Part shown: one piece after another, positions 21,507-30,373 of the stretch
How the letters are laid out: each line of letters opens with the position of its first letter
Position numbering within the stretch: position 1 is the stretch's first letter
Assembly (NCBI GenBank): GCA_016933275.1
Contig: JAFGBI010000028.1
Location: 1 to 32,706, forward strand
From: Polyangiaceae bacterium
GTDB taxonomy: Bacteria; Myxococcota_A; Polyangia; Polyangiales; Polyangiaceae
Direction of reading: 5' to 3'
Length of the DNA: 32,706 nt
Made by a program: the position numbers and the translations under genes
Notes under the pieces: generated by a model
The model's database searches: none
What the model was told of the DNA's origin: nothing
Seen by the model: only the letters and a program-made list of their open reading frames with translations

Positions 21507-24476
21507 TCACCCTCCCGCCGGCGGTGATTCCCCCGAACGACTCCCCTTCTCGGTCAACACGGCGCGGATGGCACGCGCCAACGCGTCGGCCGTGTAGGGC
21601 TTCGCGAGCCACGGAACCCCCCTGGCCACCGCAAGCTCCGCCCGTTCGGTCGGGGCATGGCCGCTGGCGATGATGACCCGCTGGTCTGGGAAGAGCTGCC
21701 GGATCTCCTCGAGAAGACGCAGTCCGTCCTCACCCTCGTTCAGAATCAAGTCGAGGATGATGAGGTCGAAAGGGCTGCGCCACGCGGCCGGGGCCACGGC
21801 GTCGGAGCGCAGGGTCGCCGCTGCGCGGACGAAGTACTCCTGCGCCTGCTTCCCGCTCGTCATCGTCTCCACGTCGTGGCCGAGGTGAACGAGGACCCTC
21901 CGGGCGGTGCGGAGCTGGATGGGCTCATCGTCGACGACTAGGATTCTGGCGTCGCCCCGGGGAGGCAAGGAGCTCATCGCCCGCACCTCGGGGCTGCCGG
22001 ACAGGTGAGGGAAGTACAGAGCGAAGGTGGTCCCTCGGTTCAGGACGCTGTGGACATCCACGTAGCCATCGTGTTCCTTCATCACTCCATGCACGATGGC
22101 GAGCCCGAGGCCAGAACCGGAGTTCTCACCGACCTTCTTCTTGCTGAAGAAGGGCTCGAAGACACGGCCGAGATCCCCCTGCGGTATCCCGGGTCCCGTG
22201 TCCGCGACCGTGAGCTCCACGTAGGCGCCAGGTTCTATGGTTTCGTACCCTGCGATGGACGTGTCGATCCGGACCAGCGCGGTCCGTACCGTGATGGTGC
22301 CGTGGCCCTGCATCGCCTCGGCCGCGTTGCGGCACAGGTTCGTGAGCGCGCGCGTGAGGTGCGCCTCGGACCCCAACACGATCAACGGATCGCGACTGAG
22401 CTCGAGCGTGAACCGCATCGAAGCGCCGGTCTCCACCGCCGACCGTAGCGATTCGTCCGTCAGGGTCATCCGCACGACTCGGTTGAGATCCAGCGGCTCC
22501 TTGCTCGTTCGACCCTGTCTGCCGAGCGTCAAGAGGTCCTTGATGGTCTGGGCTGCCCGGAGGGATGCGCTACGGATGTTTTCGATGTCTCCCACCAGGT
22601 TGTGGATGGCCTCCGGCTCAGCGCGGGCGAGTCCGCGCAGTTCGGCGAGGATGACATCGGGGAGGGCCACGAGGGGGCCGAGGGCGTTGTTGAGATCATG
22701 GGCGACGCCACCGGCAAGGACGCTCAGGGATTGCAGTCGCTTGGTCGTCGCCAGTCGCTCCTGGACGCTGCGTTCGTGGAGTAACGTCTTCTCCATGATC
22801 TCCTGGTGCAGGCGCGCGTTCTTGAGCGCGGTGCTGATCTGATGGCCGAGGAGTTGGTAGCCATGGGAACGGTCGTGCTCGAAGAAGGCGATCCCGAGCT
22901 TCTGAGCCTCGAACGCCAGTGGGTAGACGACCCAGGTTCGGCGCTCGGAGCGGAGGGGGAACCCCGGGGGAAACAGCAGTTCGGCGGGATACCGCGTGGG
23001 GGGAAGCTCGATCGGTTGTCCGTCGAGCGTTCCGAGGTAGGGCTCGAGCTCGGCAGGGGACTCCGGCGCGAACAGGGCGAGCAGGTAGCTGCGCATGGCT
23101 ACCGAATCGAGAGCCGCGACCAAACGCTCCCGGAGCGACGCGTGGTCGAACGTGGCGGCGAGCTGCTCCCCGACTCCCATCCACCGCTCGTAGTCCTCGC
23201 TCACGACGTAGCGCTGCCGCGCCTGGCTGTGGGTGTTGGCAAGTGCGATCCGATGGCGAGCGGTGTCCCAGAGGGCGACCAGCTCGGGGGTCGCGAAGTC
23301 GCAGAGCTCATCCCGCAGCTGGCCGATCGCCCCTTGCACCGTCAGGTGGCTCTCGTTGTCGAGGCGGACCTCCTCCAAGAGGTCATCCAGGGCCGCCTCG
23401 AAGGACTCCTCTCTGCCCAGCAGCTGGTCCTGCAGGGCGGAGATCAGCCGCCTGGCGGTGGTTCGAGGCTCGGCGAAGGTCGTCTCCAAGATGCGGGCAA
23501 GGCCATTGGTGATGTGCTCGCGATGCGCCTGAAGGAATTCGGTGGCCTCGCCGGGAGAACCGGGCACCAGGCGGCGGCTTGGGGCCACGATCGGCCGGTG
23601 ACACCCGCAGGACTGACGGATCACGCATTCGGTCGCGACGTCGACGATCGGCGGTGCCGGCTTGCCCGCGAGCTGCATGGCGATAAGGTCGACGGCGGTC
23701 TCCGCGATCCGCTCTATCGGTTGGCGCACGGTCGTCAGGGGCGGACTGTTGAGTCGGGCCATCTGCACGTCGTCGAATCCCGTCACCGGCATGTCGCGCG
23801 GCACCCGCAGACCGCGACGGCGCAGCGCTTCGATCGCGCCGAGCGCCATTTCGTCGTTGGCCGCGACCACGCTATCGGGCGCTCCTCCGCGGTCGAGGAC
23901 CTCGAGCATGGCACGCTCACCGAGGTGGCGGACGAAGCCACCGTTGGCGACCCGGCGCGGATCGAACGCCAACCCATGGCGATTCAGCGCGTCTCGGTAG
24001 ACGGCAAGGCGAAGCTCGGCGTCGGGGCTGTTCGGTGCGCCGCCGAGGAACGCGGGGGTGCGGCATCCATGGGCGAGGATCAAGTGATCGATCAGTGCCT
24101 CGAAGCCGGTCCGGTCGTCGAGCACCACGCTCGGGATGCCGGGGAGCGCGAAACCGGCGCAGCAAAGGGGGAGGACGGAGTGGTGTTCGATCCACGCCGT
24201 CAGGCGTCGCCTCCCGGCGTGCCCGGCCAGGCCGGGCGTGAGGATCACCCCGTCCACGCCGGCCGGGGTGAACAACTCGAAGACTTGGCAATGGGCGGCA
24301 TCGACCGGTGACGTGTCGTCAAAGGTTCGCCCGAACACCAGGATCAGGTTCATGTCGAGCCGGCGGCAGGCCGCCTCGAACCCCACCCGGAGCTGACTTT
24401 CGTAGCCCGACCCGAGCAGGCCCATGAAATCGAGAAAGACGGCAATCGTCTTGCGCGTCCGTTCGTTCGTCGTCAT
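21507..24476 (-). CDS. Hybrid histidine kinase with LacI-type ligand-binding sensor domain
   Basis: 989 residues from ATG 24476; the frame extends into repeat B, which is not part of the protein. Residues about 10-290 form a LacI/PurR-type periplasmic-binding-like domain without the usual helix-turn-helix (TIAVFLDFMGLLGSGYESQL, GVDGVILTPGL, VVAANDEMALGAIEALRRRG, PVTGFDDVQMARL). VIRQSCGCHRP (285-295) ends it. A helical linker and a GAF-like region (about 430-560) follow. HisKA has H593 in GGVAHDLNNALGPL. The ATPase domain has LCRNAAEAM, ADTGPGIP, FEPFFSKKK and GSGLGLAIVHG. The receiver (about 843-975) has D909 in LIILDLILNE and K959. There is no signal peptide or membrane segment, so the ligand, likely a small sugar-like or nucleobase compound, would be sensed in the cytosol. 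No ribosome site is visible. Confidence 0.92.
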   Translation of the reverse strand: MTTNERTRKTIAVFLDFMGLLGSGYESQLRVGFEAACRRLDMNLILVFGRTFDDTSPVDAAHCQVFELFTPAGVDGVILTPGLAGHAGRRRLTAWIEHHSVLPLCCAGFALPGIPSVVLDDRTGFEALIDHLILAHGCRTPAFLGGAPNSPDAELRLAVYRDALNRHGLAFDPRRVANGGFVRHLGERAMLEVLDRGGAPDSVVAANDEMALGAIEALRRRGLRVPRDMPVTGFDDVQMARLNSPPLTTVRQPIERIAETAVDLIAMQLAGKPAPPIVDVATECVIRQSCGCHRPIVAPSRRLVPGSPGEATEFLQAHREHITNGLARILETTFAEPRTTARRLISALQDQLLGREESFEAALDDLLEEVRLDNESHLTVQGAIGQLRDELCDFATPELVALWDTARHRIALANTHSQARQRYVVSEDYERWMGVGEQLAATFDHASLRERLVAALDSVAMRSYLLALFAPESPAELEPYLGTLDGQPIELPPTRYPAELLFPPGFPLRSERRTWVVYPLAFEAQKLGIAFFEHDRSHGYQLLGHQISTALKNARLHQEIMEKTLLHERSVQERLATTKRLQSLSVLAGGVAHDLNNALGPLVALPDVILAELRGLARAEPEAIHNLVGDIENIRSASLRAAQTIKDLLTLGRQGRTSKEPLDLNRVVRMTLTDESLRSAVETGASMRFTLELSRDPLIVLGSEAHLTRALTNLCRNAAEAMQGHGTITVRTALVRIDTSIAGYETIEPGAYVELTVADTGPGIPQGDLGRVFEPFFSKKKVGENSGSGLGLAIVHGVMKEHDGYVDVHSVLNRGTTFALYFPHLSGSPEVRAMSSLPPRGDARILVVDDEPIQLRTARRVLVHLGHDVETMTSGKQAQEYFVRAAATLRSDAVAPAAWRSPFDLIILDLILNEGEDGLRLLEEIRQLFPDQRVIIASGHAPTERAELAVARGVPWLAKPYTADALARAIRAVLTEKGSRSGESPPAGG

Positions 24477-24515
24477 GAAAAACTGGAGTGGCTGCGTGGT
24501 ACTGCGGAGATCCCA

Positions 24516-24672
24516 GGCCGGCGGAGCCGGAACCAAACAGTCCAACGGCGGTCAGCGGTCAGCTGTCGGGTAGGACGCGGAGCAGCTCCTTGCCGACGGT
24601 TGATGGCTGAGTGCAACGAAAGCCCAGAGGAATCTCCTGCCAGATTCGGTCGAGATCGCACCGTCAGGACAC
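24516..24672 (-). repeat. Repeat module B, copy 3 (inverted, diverged)
   Basis: On the minus strand this shows the GGATCTGGCAG-like end (as GAATCTGGCAG), two CTGACCG heptamers (24549-24562 on plus as CGGTCAG) and the CCGGCTCCGCCGGCC end. The middle is much more diverged than in other copies. It fills most of the 263-base gap upstream of the LacI-type kinase gene. Confidence 0.65.
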
Positions 24673-24739
24673 TACCGAGAATCTCCCAGGTATTCTACTC
24701 CAGCGACTCGAGGGATGCCTCGGCACCCCCTCCGTCCAA

Positions 24740-26332
24740 CTACGCGACGAGGTACTCGCGGGTCTTGAGGAAGCGGAGGTCGGGCCAGTCCTCGGCGGTC
24801 TTGTCGAGGTGCCAGGAATTGCGGGCGAGGAAGACGGGAGCCCCCGTGTGATCCTCCGCCAGGGCGGCCTCGTTGGCGTCCATGAACCGCTTCAGGACCC
24901 GATGGTCCTCGCTCTCCACCCAGCGAGCAGTGTGGAGACTCGTCCCTTCGAAGATGACTGGGACTTCGTATTCGGTGCGGATCCGGTCCGCGAGCACCTC
25001 GAACTGAAGCGCCCCCACGACGCCCACGATCCAGCTGCTCCCGAGCCGCGTCTTGAAGACCCGGGCCGCCCCCTCCTCGGCGAGCTGTTCGAGGGCACGG
25101 CCGAGGTGCTTCGAGCGCATGGGATCTTGGGCCCGCACCCGTTGCAGAAGCTCGGGAGCGAAGCTCGGGATCCCCGTGTAGTGAAGCTCCGTCCCCCCCG
25201 TGAGCGTATCGCCGATGCGCAGATTTCCATGGTTCGGGATCCCGAGGATGTCACCCGGAAATGCCTCCTCGGCGAGCTCGCGATCCTGAGCGAGGAACAT
25301 CACTGGGTTGTGGAGGGTGAGCGTCTTCCTGGTGCGGACGTGGAGCGCCTTCATTCCTCGCTCGAAGCGGCCCGAGCAGATGCGGGCGAACGCGATCCGG
25401 TCTCGGTGCTTCGGATCCATGTTCGCCTGGATCTTGAAGACGAAGGCGGAGAATTCTTCCTCGCCGGGCGCCACTGCGCGTTCCAGCGCGCGCTGCGCGC
25501 GCGGCGATGGAGCAAACGCGGTGAGGCCGAGGAGCAGCTCGCGTACGCCGAAGTTGTTGAGTGCGCTGCCGAAGTAGACCGGCGTCCGGTGCCCCTCGAG
25601 GTAGGCCTGGCGATCGAAGGGCTGGCAGAGGCCGCGCGCCATTGCCACCTGTTCGCGGAGGGTCTCGACGGCATGCTCGGGGAGGCGGGCGTCGAGCTGC
25701 GGGTCGTCGAGGCCGCGGCACTCGATCCCCTCCCCGCGCACGTGCTTGTCCGCCCGATCGAGCAGCACCAGACGTTCCTGGAGGAGGTCGTAACACCCTA
25801 GGAAATCCCGCCCCATGCCGATCGGCCAGCTCACCGGGCTCACCTCGAGCGCGAGGGTCTGCTCCACCTCGTCGAGCAGGTCGAATGGATCCTTGCTCTC
25901 GCGATCGAGCTTGTTCACGAAGGTGATGATCGGGATGTCGCGCAGTCGGCAGACCTCGAAGAGCTTCCTGGTCTGTGACTCGATCCCCTTGGCGCCGTCG
26001 AGCACCATGATGGCGGAGTCGACCGCCGTGAGCGTGCGGTAGGTGTCTTCGCTGAAGTCCTGGTGTCCCGGGGTGTCGAGCAGGTTGAAGGCACACCCCT
26101 CGAACTCGAAGGTCATCGCTGACGCAGTGACCGAGATCCCTCGCTCCTGCTCCACCTTCATCCAGTCCGAGCGAGCCCGGCGCTGTTCGCCGCGCGCCTT
26201 GACCGCGCCCGCGAGCTGGATGGCTCCCCCGAAGAGCAGGAGTTTCTCGGTCAGCGTGGTCTTGCCCGCGTCTGGGTGGGAGATGATGGCGAAGGTGCGT
26301 CGACGGGCGACCTGGAGCTCGAGATCTCTCAT
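24740..26332 (-). CDS. prfC: Peptide chain release factor 3
   Basis: 530 residues, the usual RF3 length. It is a translational GTPase that removes RF1/RF2 from the ribosome after termination. GTPase motifs: G1 ISHPDAGKTTLTEKLL, switch II LLDTPGHQDFSEDTYRTL, G4 FVNKLDRESKDP. The family's characteristic EQERGISVTASAMTFEF and QFEVLADRIRTEYEVPVIFE are present, and the C-terminus ends in LRFLKTREYLVA as expected. Intact and cytosolic. It starts 60 bases after the stop of the membrane protein gene at 26393-28201 on the same strand, so transcription may be shared. The start ATG 26332 lacks a strong ribosome site. Confidence 0.97.
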   Translation of the reverse strand: MRDLELQVARRRTFAIISHPDAGKTTLTEKLLLFGGAIQLAGAVKARGEQRRARSDWMKVEQERGISVTASAMTFEFEGCAFNLLDTPGHQDFSEDTYRTLTAVDSAIMVLDGAKGIESQTRKLFEVCRLRDIPIITFVNKLDRESKDPFDLLDEVEQTLALEVSPVSWPIGMGRDFLGCYDLLQERLVLLDRADKHVRGEGIECRGLDDPQLDARLPEHAVETLREQVAMARGLCQPFDRQAYLEGHRTPVYFGSALNNFGVRELLLGLTAFAPSPRAQRALERAVAPGEEEFSAFVFKIQANMDPKHRDRIAFARICSGRFERGMKALHVRTRKTLTLHNPVMFLAQDRELAEEAFPGDILGIPNHGNLRIGDTLTGGTELHYTGIPSFAPELLQRVRAQDPMRSKHLGRALEQLAEEGAARVFKTRLGSSWIVGVVGALQFEVLADRIRTEYEVPVIFEGTSLHTARWVESEDHRVLKRFMDANEAALAEDHTGAPVFLARNSWHLDKTAEDWPDLRFLKTREYLVA

Positions 26333-26392
26333 CGTGAGTAGCCGGGTTGGGCGGCGCGGTGCTTTAGCACAGCCTTGCCCGGATGTGCCCGT

Positions 26393-28201
26393 TCACCGTG
26401 AAACGACCGGCCGAGAGCTGACCACGAGATCCCATTTGCAGCCTTCTCGGGCCAGATCGGTAGCAGCGGTCACCTCCGTTGGCTCGGCTCGAGTCGCGAA
26501 GGACCCCTCCTCCGCGTCCCCTATCCGGCACTCGCAGAGGTAGCCGAGGCTGAGGTCGGGTGTGCAGCGCACCGTACGCTGCGTGTCGTCTCCCATCTCG
26601 AATTGGAGCTCGAAGCCCTCCATCATCGAACGACGACTCCACCCCAGGACGGTCGTGGCCTGCTTCGCCTCGGCTTCGCCAGGTCCCGGCTCGCCAGGCG
26701 GGACACCACGGAGCAGCCGCGTTCCAACACCGGTCGCGATGGCAGCAGCGACCGCGAGGCCCGCGAGCGCGATGGTCACCGCTTGCACATAGCCCCATAG
26801 TCGGAAAAACCTCGCCTGCTCCTCGAGCGAGCGCAGGATCCCCGCTGACGAGCGGTCCTCGGTGGCCTCTTCGGCAGCCACGAGCGCAGCCCACAACCGC
26901 TGGCCGCCGACCAGCGACACGACGGCGAACGGCGCCATCGCGACGAAACCGAGCCAGTGTCCAGTGAGCAGCGCCGCGAGCGCTGCCGCAGCCGCCAGGA
27001 CGGCGCCCGCGAAATGGGCCAGCGCGATCAGGGTCATCCCGAACCTCGCGCGCACCGCCGCGGCCAGCATGGCAGGGGTCTGGAGCTCACCCGGGGAGGG
27101 GGCGCTGCTTCCCGGCGTGGGCCCGGATTGGCTCCCCAGAGCCGGGGTCAGCATGGGCTTGCCGGCGCGATCCTGCGGAGCTTCGGCGCCGCGGCCCGGA
27201 GGTTCCTCCCGGTCGGGTGCGATCGCGGCCACCAGTCCCGTGCTCGGATCGCGCACGAGCTGCGGCAGGGCGAGGTCAACGGCCGCGGCCTCGACGGACT
27301 CGACGAGACCTTCGGCGATGGGCGTGGTTTCGAGCTCGATCGCGTTGGGATCGCCCATGCCCGGGCTGCTCTCACTCGACTCCGGATCGCTCGCGGGAAA
27401 CGGGGCTTCGGCGGATCCGGAAACGAAGAGCGCGGAGTCGAACGGCGATCCGGTGTACGGGCCGACCGGGGGCGGCGTGACCATCGGACGGGTGGCGGCG
27501 ATCCCCGTCAAGGCCGCGCTCACCGCCACCCCCTGGGGCACCGCCGAGAGATCCAGATCCGGGATGTCCGTCGGCGAAGGCGGACGCTCGTTTGCCAGTT
27601 CGGGTCGCGCGGGCGGATCGGGAGGGGATGGCGCGGCGGGGATGGCCGCCGTCGCCACCGCGGGCGCGGGTGGTCGAGGGGGGGGGGAAATGGGGCCACC
27701 TGGCGCCACGATCGCCTTCGCCGGCGGGGAGAAACGATTGGGCGCATTCACCGGCATCGCGGGTGGGGAGCCCGCTGGTATCGCCGGAATGGGTGCGATG
27801 GCGGCGGGGGGTTGTCGAAGGGAAGCTCGTGGCGGGTCGTGGGCGAGGCCAGCCTCATCGTCCGCGAAGATGGGCGAGCCATAGACGGGGGTGATGCGTC
27901 GGGGTCGCGGCGCGGGCGTCCCGTAGGTGATGGTCTGCTTTCCGATGCCTCCCGGGGGTTCCGCGGCTTCGGCCGGGATGAGCTCGCACACCGCGCCGGC
28001 GCCGGTGAGGGCCTGCTGGTATCGCCGGGCGTCAGCGGTGCCGACGTACCGCTTGACCAGCACCCGACCACCGGCGAAGAGCGCGTCCACCTTCTCGGGG
28101 GCGCCGAACAGACGCACCAGCTGCGCGCGCACTTCGGTGACGTCGCGGCCTGCGGCGACCTCCCCGGAGAACACGACGTGGAATTGCACTTCGGCCGACA
28201 C
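26393..28201 (-). CDS. Large Pro/Ala-rich membrane protein of unknown function
   Basis: 602 residues from GTG 28201, chosen because GAGGTG (28208-28213 on the complement) lies six bases upstream; GTG 28210 is an alternative. Residues about 1-80 (VQFHVVFSGEVAAGRDVTEV, LFAGGRVLVKRYVGTADARR) match a small alpha/beta domain that recurs at the N-terminus of assorted bacterial membrane proteins. About 300 Pro/Ala-rich, probably disordered residues follow. Then comes a hydrophobic region with about three or four segments (LIALAHFAGAVLAAAAALAA, WGYVQAVTIALAGLAVAAAI), and a C-terminal soluble part of about 95 residues with cysteines in VRCTPDL and YLCECRIG. The last membrane hairpin (SLEEQARFFRLWGYVQ) resembles that of the neighbouring 138-residue protein, 16 bases upstream, so the two probably belong together. 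Function unknown. Confidence 0.7.
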   Translation of the reverse strand: MSAEVQFHVVFSGEVAAGRDVTEVRAQLVRLFGAPEKVDALFAGGRVLVKRYVGTADARRYQQALTGAGAVCELIPAEAAEPPGGIGKQTITYGTPAPRPRRITPVYGSPIFADDEAGLAHDPPRASLRQPPAAIAPIPAIPAGSPPAMPVNAPNRFSPPAKAIVAPGGPISPPPRPPAPAVATAAIPAAPSPPDPPARPELANERPPSPTDIPDLDLSAVPQGVAVSAALTGIAATRPMVTPPPVGPYTGSPFDSALFVSGSAEAPFPASDPESSESSPGMGDPNAIELETTPIAEGLVESVEAAAVDLALPQLVRDPSTGLVAAIAPDREEPPGRGAEAPQDRAGKPMLTPALGSQSGPTPGSSAPSPGELQTPAMLAAAVRARFGMTLIALAHFAGAVLAAAAALAALLTGHWLGFVAMAPFAVVSLVGGQRLWAALVAAEEATEDRSSAGILRSLEEQARFFRLWGYVQAVTIALAGLAVAAAIATGVGTRLLRGVPPGEPGPGEAEAKQATTVLGWSRRSMMEGFELQFEMGDDTQRTVRCTPDLSLGYLCECRIGDAEEGSFATRAEPTEVTAATDLAREGCKWDLVVSSRPVVSR

Positions 28202-28217
28202 CGGCGACACCTCGCGC

Positions 28218-28634
28218 TCAGACCGTCATCGCGAACCTCACCGCTGCGGCGATCGCGGCCAAGGCGACGAACCCGAGCGATGTCAGCAGGGCGACGGCCG
28301 CCCATTGCCAGAACGTGGCCAGTTGTTCGAGCGTCTCCTCGACCTCCCCCGTGGTCGGTCGGTGTCCTAGGCGACGCGCCGACAGGCCATAGCGCAGCAG
28401 CATCCCCGCCGCCGCGATCGACGGTGCTGAGAACGCGACGGTGATGAGAGAGATGAGGATGCCGTCTGGACCAGACGCGGCGGGAACGGGGCTCCCGGAC
28501 AGGAGCGGCAGCAAACCGATGACCTGTCCCGCCAGCGTCGTGATGGACAAGAACAGCACCCAACCTGCTCCGTTGTGGAGTACCCGCACGATCGCCTGCG
28601 CGGGACGGGGGGAGGGTGACGAGGACAGACCCAT
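28218..28634 (-). CDS. Small integral membrane protein (DUF5362-like)
   Basis: 138 residues from ATG 28634, behind GGAGGGTGA on the minus strand. The longer frame to 28898 has no ribosome site and shadow-like composition. Three hydrophobic segments (about 24-45, 58-82, 108-133) are separated by a charged loop, [20 protein letters not shown]. The loop and last helix resemble the equivalent part of the next protein (EEATEDRSSAGILRSLEEQA then RFFRLWGYVQ) and the general pattern of DUF5362 proteins, an uncharacterised family; that family link is from memory and not tested. The 16-base gap to the next gene indicates one transcript. Confidence 0.65.
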   Translation of the reverse strand: MGLSSSPSPRPAQAIVRVLHNGAGWVLFLSITTLAGQVIGLLPLLSGSPVPAASGPDGILISLITVAFSAPSIAAAGMLLRYGLSARRLGHRPTTGEVEETLEQLATFWQWAAVALLTSLGFVALAAIAAAVRFAMTV

Positions 28635-28976
28635 TCGAGTCACCCTCCAATCTACACCGGAGCGCCGCGGGTTGCCTACTCGAGCCCGCGCCACAGGCGG
28701 GCGACTCGTTGTCACGACGCCGTTCCTCTCCCACCTTGCCCCACCGCTTTGCCCCCCAGTCCGCGGGGTGAGAGGGGGCGACCCCGCATCACGGACGACG
28801 TTCATCGCGTCGTCCCGGTGGGGGCGGACGTCGCGGAGAACCTGGGGCGAAGAGCGGATTGCGAGAACAGCTCGCAGTCCTCCGGGGAGGACGAACAACT
28901 GCGGGTGGGGTGAGGACGCGCGGCGTCGCCGCTGTCGCGGCCATGCGTGCCGCGCCCAGCCCGTCGTACACGGAGA
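28635..28976. other. Gap with a hairpin between the regulator and membrane-protein genes
   Basis: About 340 bases without a supported gene. GCGGGGT (28763-28769) pairs with ACCCCGC (28781-28787) around eleven bases. The stretch 28749-28787 resembles 31317-31347 (TTGCCCC, then CGGGGTGAGA, then CCCCGC), so it may be a small dispersed repeat. Confidence 0.4.
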
Positions 28977-29513
28977 CTACCGCCCCGTGGTGAGTCGACG
29001 GCCGGGAGGGGGGGCCGCCTCCGGACCGCACTCGCGGAGCTCCGCCATGTCGTTCAATGCCTCGAGCTTGGAGAGCGCCTTGACCTCGAGCTGGCGGATC
29101 CGCTCCCGCGTAAGGTTCATGATGGCACCCACGTCCTCGAGCGTGGAGCCACCCGCATCCGCGATGTCGAGCGCGCAGGAGACTGGCATGTCGGCGACGT
29201 CGAGATCGGGGAAGTTCAGCTTGATCGAGCCCGTGCGCGGGGAGACATCGAGGTAGAGGTGGTACTTGCACGAGATGAACGGGCAAGGTCGTGGCGCGCC
29301 CACGCACTCGGCACGCGTCTTCGGTCGGTCGTAGTCGGGCTCGGGTGCCGTGCGACGGACGAGGTCAACCTCGCGCCGCGTCATGCGCTTGACGCTGATG
29401 GTACGCGCCCGTACGTCATGCTTGCGCCGCGACCGCCGCTGCTCACGAGTCTCCGCCTGGTTCGCGGCGACGAGCGGGACCGGTTCGGTTGGCGCGATGC
29501 GTTCAGACTTCAC
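28977..29513 (-). CDS. Sigma-70 region-4-like DNA-binding regulator with Cys cluster
   Basis: 178 residues from GTG 29513; the true start is uncertain because the frame is open to 29693 and ribosome sites are poor. The C-terminal helix-turn-helix [20 protein letters not shown] then [10 protein letters not shown] (about 121-150) is the promoter -35 recognition helix of sigma-70 region 4. Regions 2 and 3 are absent, so it is not a complete sigma factor. Before it lies a conserved-looking Cys-bearing stretch, [20 protein letters not shown] (C70, C77, C82, and C113 further on), that could bind metal. The N-terminal 50 residues are basic. Probably a transcription regulator; similar proteins occur in Myxococcota as far as I recall. 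No partner gene is evident. Confidence 0.75.
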   Translation of the reverse strand: MKSERIAPTEPVPLVAANQAETREQRRSRRKHDVRARTISVKRMTRREVDLVRRTAPEPDYDRPKTRAECVGAPRPCPFISCKYHLYLDVSPRTGSIKLNFPDLDVADMPVSCALDIADAGGSTLEDVGAIMNLTRERIRQLEVKALSKLEALNDMAELRECGPEAAPPPGRRLTTGR

Positions 29514-29705
29514 GGCGGGCCCCAGGTTCGACCCCGCCGCTCGTGCTGCCTCGGGTCCGGAGTTCTCCCGGATCCGAGCCGGGTTCCTGCTTCGGGCCAG
29601 GAGCGCCCCACGCACGTTCAGGATCGAGTGGTATCTGAATGCCTGAACACTGTGCATCTGGGAAGAGAAAAATAGGGGTCCTGCCAAAATCAATCAGAAA
29701 AAGTG

Positions 29706-29722
29706 CGATATGGAGGATATCG
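29706..29722. promoter_or_regulatory. Candidate operator: inverted repeat
   Basis: CGATAT, five bases, ATATCG; perfect 6-bp arms in an AT-richer patch about 190 bases upstream of the predicted regulator start. Confidence 0.3.
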
Positions 29723-30132
29723 GCCCACACCCCAGAATCGGTCGTATTCGTCGGGGGATTGGGGCGACAGCTCCCTGGGAACGCTCTCGGTTTCCAAATC
29801 GATTCCGCGGTCTTGGTGGGCAAAACCTCAGCGATGATCTGAGCGTCCGCGCAGAGACCGGCAGGAGGGGCGACTGATTGGATGTACAGCCTAGCGCGGG
29901 ACAGGCCCGCAACCCAAGCAAGGCGGCGGAGCCTGCCCGCGCCAGGCTCCTTCTGGCGGGGGAGGCGAGCCCTCCGTGACGGATGGGGTGCCAGGAACGG
30001 ACATCGCGTGGCCACTGGGTGAAAACCCCCACACGATCGAGCACTCGCGGCGTTGGTTCGAGTGCGAGAATCCCAACGAGAGGCTGGCGGACGCCCCGCG
30101 ATCGAGACGGCCGCCCTCTCTCTCTCGGATCA

Positions 30133-30235
30133 GGAGCAGGTGTAGGAGCAGGCCCTGTACCTGCTCCCTTTGGAAGCCATGCTCCCAGCTCCATGTGCTC
30201 CCCTGGGGAGCAGTGCTCCCAGCTGCTCCTGCTCG
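30133..30235. repeat. Cluster of TGCTCC/GGAGCA hexamers
   Basis: Eight exact hexamers in about 100 bases: GGAGCA at 30133, 30145, 30207; TGCTCC at 30162, 30180, 30196, 30214, 30224; a near match TGCTCG at 30230. They form a hairpin GGAGCAGG (30145-30152)/CCTGCTCC (30160-30167) and a near-perfect palindrome TGCTCCCC-T-GGGGAGCA (30196-30212). Confidence 0.7.
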
Positions 30236-30373
30236 ACCACCGGTCCAGAATCGCTTTGGATTTCCGCCGCCCCGCACTAGATCAGGGTGCTTCGGGCCCT
30301 CACCACCACCTGGTGCTGGAGCAGACGTCATAGGACGACCGACGGGACGCGAAGGCCACCTCGCGGGGCTGGA

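Larger units (their letters stand above)
29514..30373. other. Long intergenic region with repeated hexamers
   Basis: About 860 bases without a convincing gene. The part near 29640-29840 is locally AT-richer and holds the inverted repeat CGATAT-N5-ATATCG (29706-29722); it is a likely promoter zone for the regulator gene at 28977-29513. The part near 30130-30235 is the hexamer cluster listed separately. Open frames here are Pro/Arg/Ser-rich and look like shadows. Confidence 0.5.

Noticed and set aside
22806..24311. 501-codon plus-strand frame over the LacI-type hybrid kinase
   Set aside because: Antisense shadow of a gene with intact kinase and receiver motifs.
28635..28898. N-terminal extension of the small membrane protein up to 28898
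   Set aside because: The extension is Arg/Pro-rich without a ribosome site, whereas ATG 28634 has GGAGGGTGA directly in front.
30040..30080. GGTTCGAGTGCGAGAATCC as a possible tRNA T-arm
   Set aside because: No matching acceptor, D or anticodon arms upstream and no CCA end in place.
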